A model generated the notes under the pieces. That model was given only the letters and a program-made list of their open reading frames with translations, did not search any database and was not told where the DNA came from. A DNA stretch of 64,000 nt from Patellaria atrata CBS 101060 (lineage: Eukaryota; Ascomycota; Dothideomycetes; Patellariales; Patellariaceae). The stretch covers positions 750,623 through 814,622 of the forward strand of contig MU006092.1 in assembly GCA_010093705.1 (NCBI GenBank), given 5' to 3'. Position 1 is the first letter of the stretch. Each line of letters starts with the position of its first letter. This document shows, piece after piece, positions 62,258 through 64,000 of the stretch. The position numbers and the translations under genes were made by a program.

Positions 62258-63578
62258 GATCACAAGCATTAAATTCTCGTACGCTTCAGATTGGGGTTTA
62301 TTTCTGTTCTAGCGAGGCTGACTTCAAACATTCATCATGCACACCCAAAGATTTCTCTCACACGGGAGAACTACACTGCACGGTCCACCATGTCTACTGT
62401 ACGGCCAATACGGCTGGAGGCGAGAAAAGAAATTCCGAGAGCGTGGAACATCAGCGTCAAAGACGCCCCGCGCAAAGATATAACGCGGAGCAAACTTCTT
62501 ATCCTACATGCTGACTACCGTTCCTGGAAGATGAGGGCTTAAGGCCCTTACACCTTGTAAACAAAATTCTTTGGGCCGCACTACAATTGGTTCTCTCTCT
62601 CAAAATCTTCCACCGCATCCCCAACGCTGATTTCCTTTGTTTGTTCATCCCTGATGAGTCTCCTCATTTTTGTGATTCTGGATTCCCTATCATTCTGTTC
62701 TGTCGGCATTTTGAGCGATTACAAATTTCCCCATCCAGCAAGGCGTTTCTTGGAGTTCTCTTTTTGCGAGTACGAGGTGTTTGCTTACCATGCTATGTTA
62801 CGCCTTGCTTTTTGCTTTCCGCGGAGAGTACGGCTGTTGTGCCTGTATTGATTTGTTTGCTTTTTAGTCGGTTTACCAGCCTTACTAGTTCCCATATTTT
62901 CGTATTCAACTGAGTTTGCTTGCTCTATGGTTCTTGCATGATATTTAGGTTGATTACCCCTGTTTTGCACTTTTCGGTTTCTGTGGGCTTGGTGCATTAT
63001 TTTGAGGTTCAGCGTTTGGTAGTGTTTTTTTTCTATCTTCCAGAACTGGGCCGAATGAGGAACCAAACTTTTGGGTTTAGGGATTACCATATACCCTCGG
63101 GAGTTCTCGGTTTGTGCCTTTGAGCTAAGTCTAACTAGAGATGAGAGCAATATGCTGAATGATGTTAATATAGACGTAATATTGAATATTTGTGCATTTT
63201 CTACAGCATATCTCCCGACCTTCAGCCTCGCTGTAGGATCACCTACTACCATTGGGACTATGAACCCGTTGAAGTCAGGTTATACGCCTAAAATAATATG
63301 CGGGGATTTCTGTGCAAGGTACTCGGATGGAATGACCCTGGCGTGACGCACAGCGATAGCCTCACTTTCAAGTAAAGACGGAGATGTATCTCCTTCTGGA
63401 CACGGAAGGTTTGAACTGCACTGACCACGTGCAGTCTAATTATCATTCAGCCGCAGGGAGGTGAGCAGCAAGCTCAAGAGATCTAAGCTGAGGGTATTAT
63501 TTCCCTCACCGGGAACCGTTAGTGCCTTTGTTCTTGTGCGGCACCATGTGCCGTGGGATTGGGGGATCAATCCTGAGC
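62258..63578. other. convergent 3' region, SOK1-like / CIA1
   Basis: 1.3 kb between convergent genes. No supportable gene; T-rich on the plus strand from 62.6 to 63.1 kb. Confidence 0.45.
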
Positions 63579-64000
63579 TCAGTCATGATCTAAAGTCCAG
63601 ACCTTAACTTCACCATCGTCGCCGGTCGTGATGATGACTTCCTCCTCATCATTACGTCTACCTCTGTCGTATCGGCGCGCCCAGTTGACGTGATTGACCT
63701 CGAAGACATCGTGAGCTCCCTCTACTTCTGCGATAATGACCCATTCCGTCGCAGTGCTGATGGATAACTTATCTACATCCATACTTTCTGCTCCTGGGGA
63801 GTGTGATTCTGTAGTCTCTTTTGGTGATTTCCAGCGCTCTTGATACACGAGGATCTTCCCATCGCTACCGGTACTGACGATGAGCCCACTCTTTTTGCTC
63901 CATGAGACGGCATAGATTGCACGGTCATGGGTTTTGGGTAACTGAGCTTCCTCGTACCAGTCCTCTTCGATGCTGTTACTCTTCAATATACTGGGTATAC
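63579..64000 (-). CDS. CIA1: cytosolic Fe-S assembly WD40 protein (C-terminal part, 5' beyond window)
   Basis: C-terminal blades of a WD40 propeller that as Cia1 targets Fe-S clusters to cytosolic and nuclear apoproteins. The frame is open to the window edge (reading IPSILKSNSIEEDWYEEAQL), and the apparent start at 63986 is a TTG, so the gene continues beyond 64000. Visible repeats: HDRAIYAVSWSKKSGLIVSTGSDGKILVYQE, then a low-complexity loop, EWVIIAEVEGAHDVFEVNHVNW, and the last blade EEVIITTGDDGEVKVWTLD just before the stop. The GAH...EVNHVNW...STGDDG...VKVW pattern is that of Cia1 rather than a generic WD40 protein. Upstream introns cannot be judged. Confidence 0.85.
   Translation of the reverse strand, partial: IPSILKSNSIEEDWYEEAQLPKTHDRAIYAVSWSKKSGLIVSTGSDGKILVYQERWKSPKETTESHSPGAESMDVDKLSISTATEWVIIAEVEGAHDVFEVNHVNWARRYDRGRRNDEEEVIITTGDDGEVKVWTLDHD

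Overview
The window is nuclear DNA from a filamentous ascomycete (Pezizomycotina; the gene set suggests Leotiomycetes, but that rank is an inference). Genes lie on both strands with no operons. Nearly all are interrupted by short introns of about 46-60 bp with GTAAGT/GTATGT-type donors, CTAAC/CTGAC branch sites and YAG acceptors. I rebuilt exon structures by joining frames at such signals and checking length and phase. Reconstructed proteins such as Sar1 (189 aa), Sec23 (772 aa) and Hem2 (371 aa) have the sizes expected for their families.

Layout. 0-4.2 kb: 3' part of the mitochondrial Fe-S glutaredoxin GRX5, then a long disordered Ser-rich protein. 4.2-9.8 kb: gene-poor stretch with possible decayed ORFs. 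9.8-15.7 kb: a fungal multi-pass membrane protein convergent with an M13 (neprilysin-like) metalloprotease. 16-17.6 kb: a small three-repeat ORF and an unknown protein. 19.4-25.8 kb: HEM2 (heme synthesis), SEC23 (COPII coat), an SCP2-type thiolase. 27-33.2 kb: UPS2/PRELI lipid transfer, SAR1 (COPII GTPase), ATX1 copper chaperone, the pH-signalling scaffold palA/RIM20. 35-40.4 kb: the calcineurin-responsive factor CRZ1 and an ABC1-family mitochondrial protein (MCP2/CQD2-like). 40.6-42.5 kb: two low-complexity candidate genes with C-terminal hydrophobic segments. 43.8-48.6 kb: accessory region with two copies of a kinase-like protein, one intact and one broken by an amber codon. 49.3-56.2 kb: FMN-dependent 2-hydroxyacid dehydrogenase, PP2C phosphatase, choline-phosphate cytidylyltransferase. 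59.9-64 kb: a SOK1/TCP11 protein and the C-terminal part of CIA1, which runs off the window.

Functional links: SEC23 and SAR1 are two parts of the same COPII budding machine, 5 kb apart. GRX5 and CIA1 serve mitochondrial and cytosolic Fe-S assembly. UPS2, PCT1 and the MCP2-like gene bear on mitochondrial and phospholipid homeostasis. palA and CRZ1, two alkaline/ion stress regulators, are direct neighbours in the same orientation.

The most unusual observation is SAR1. The reading frame closes only if an internal exon of 2 nt is used, and a second exon of 12 nt sits between duplicated donor sequences. No tRNA, rRNA, CRISPR array or intact transposon was recognised.
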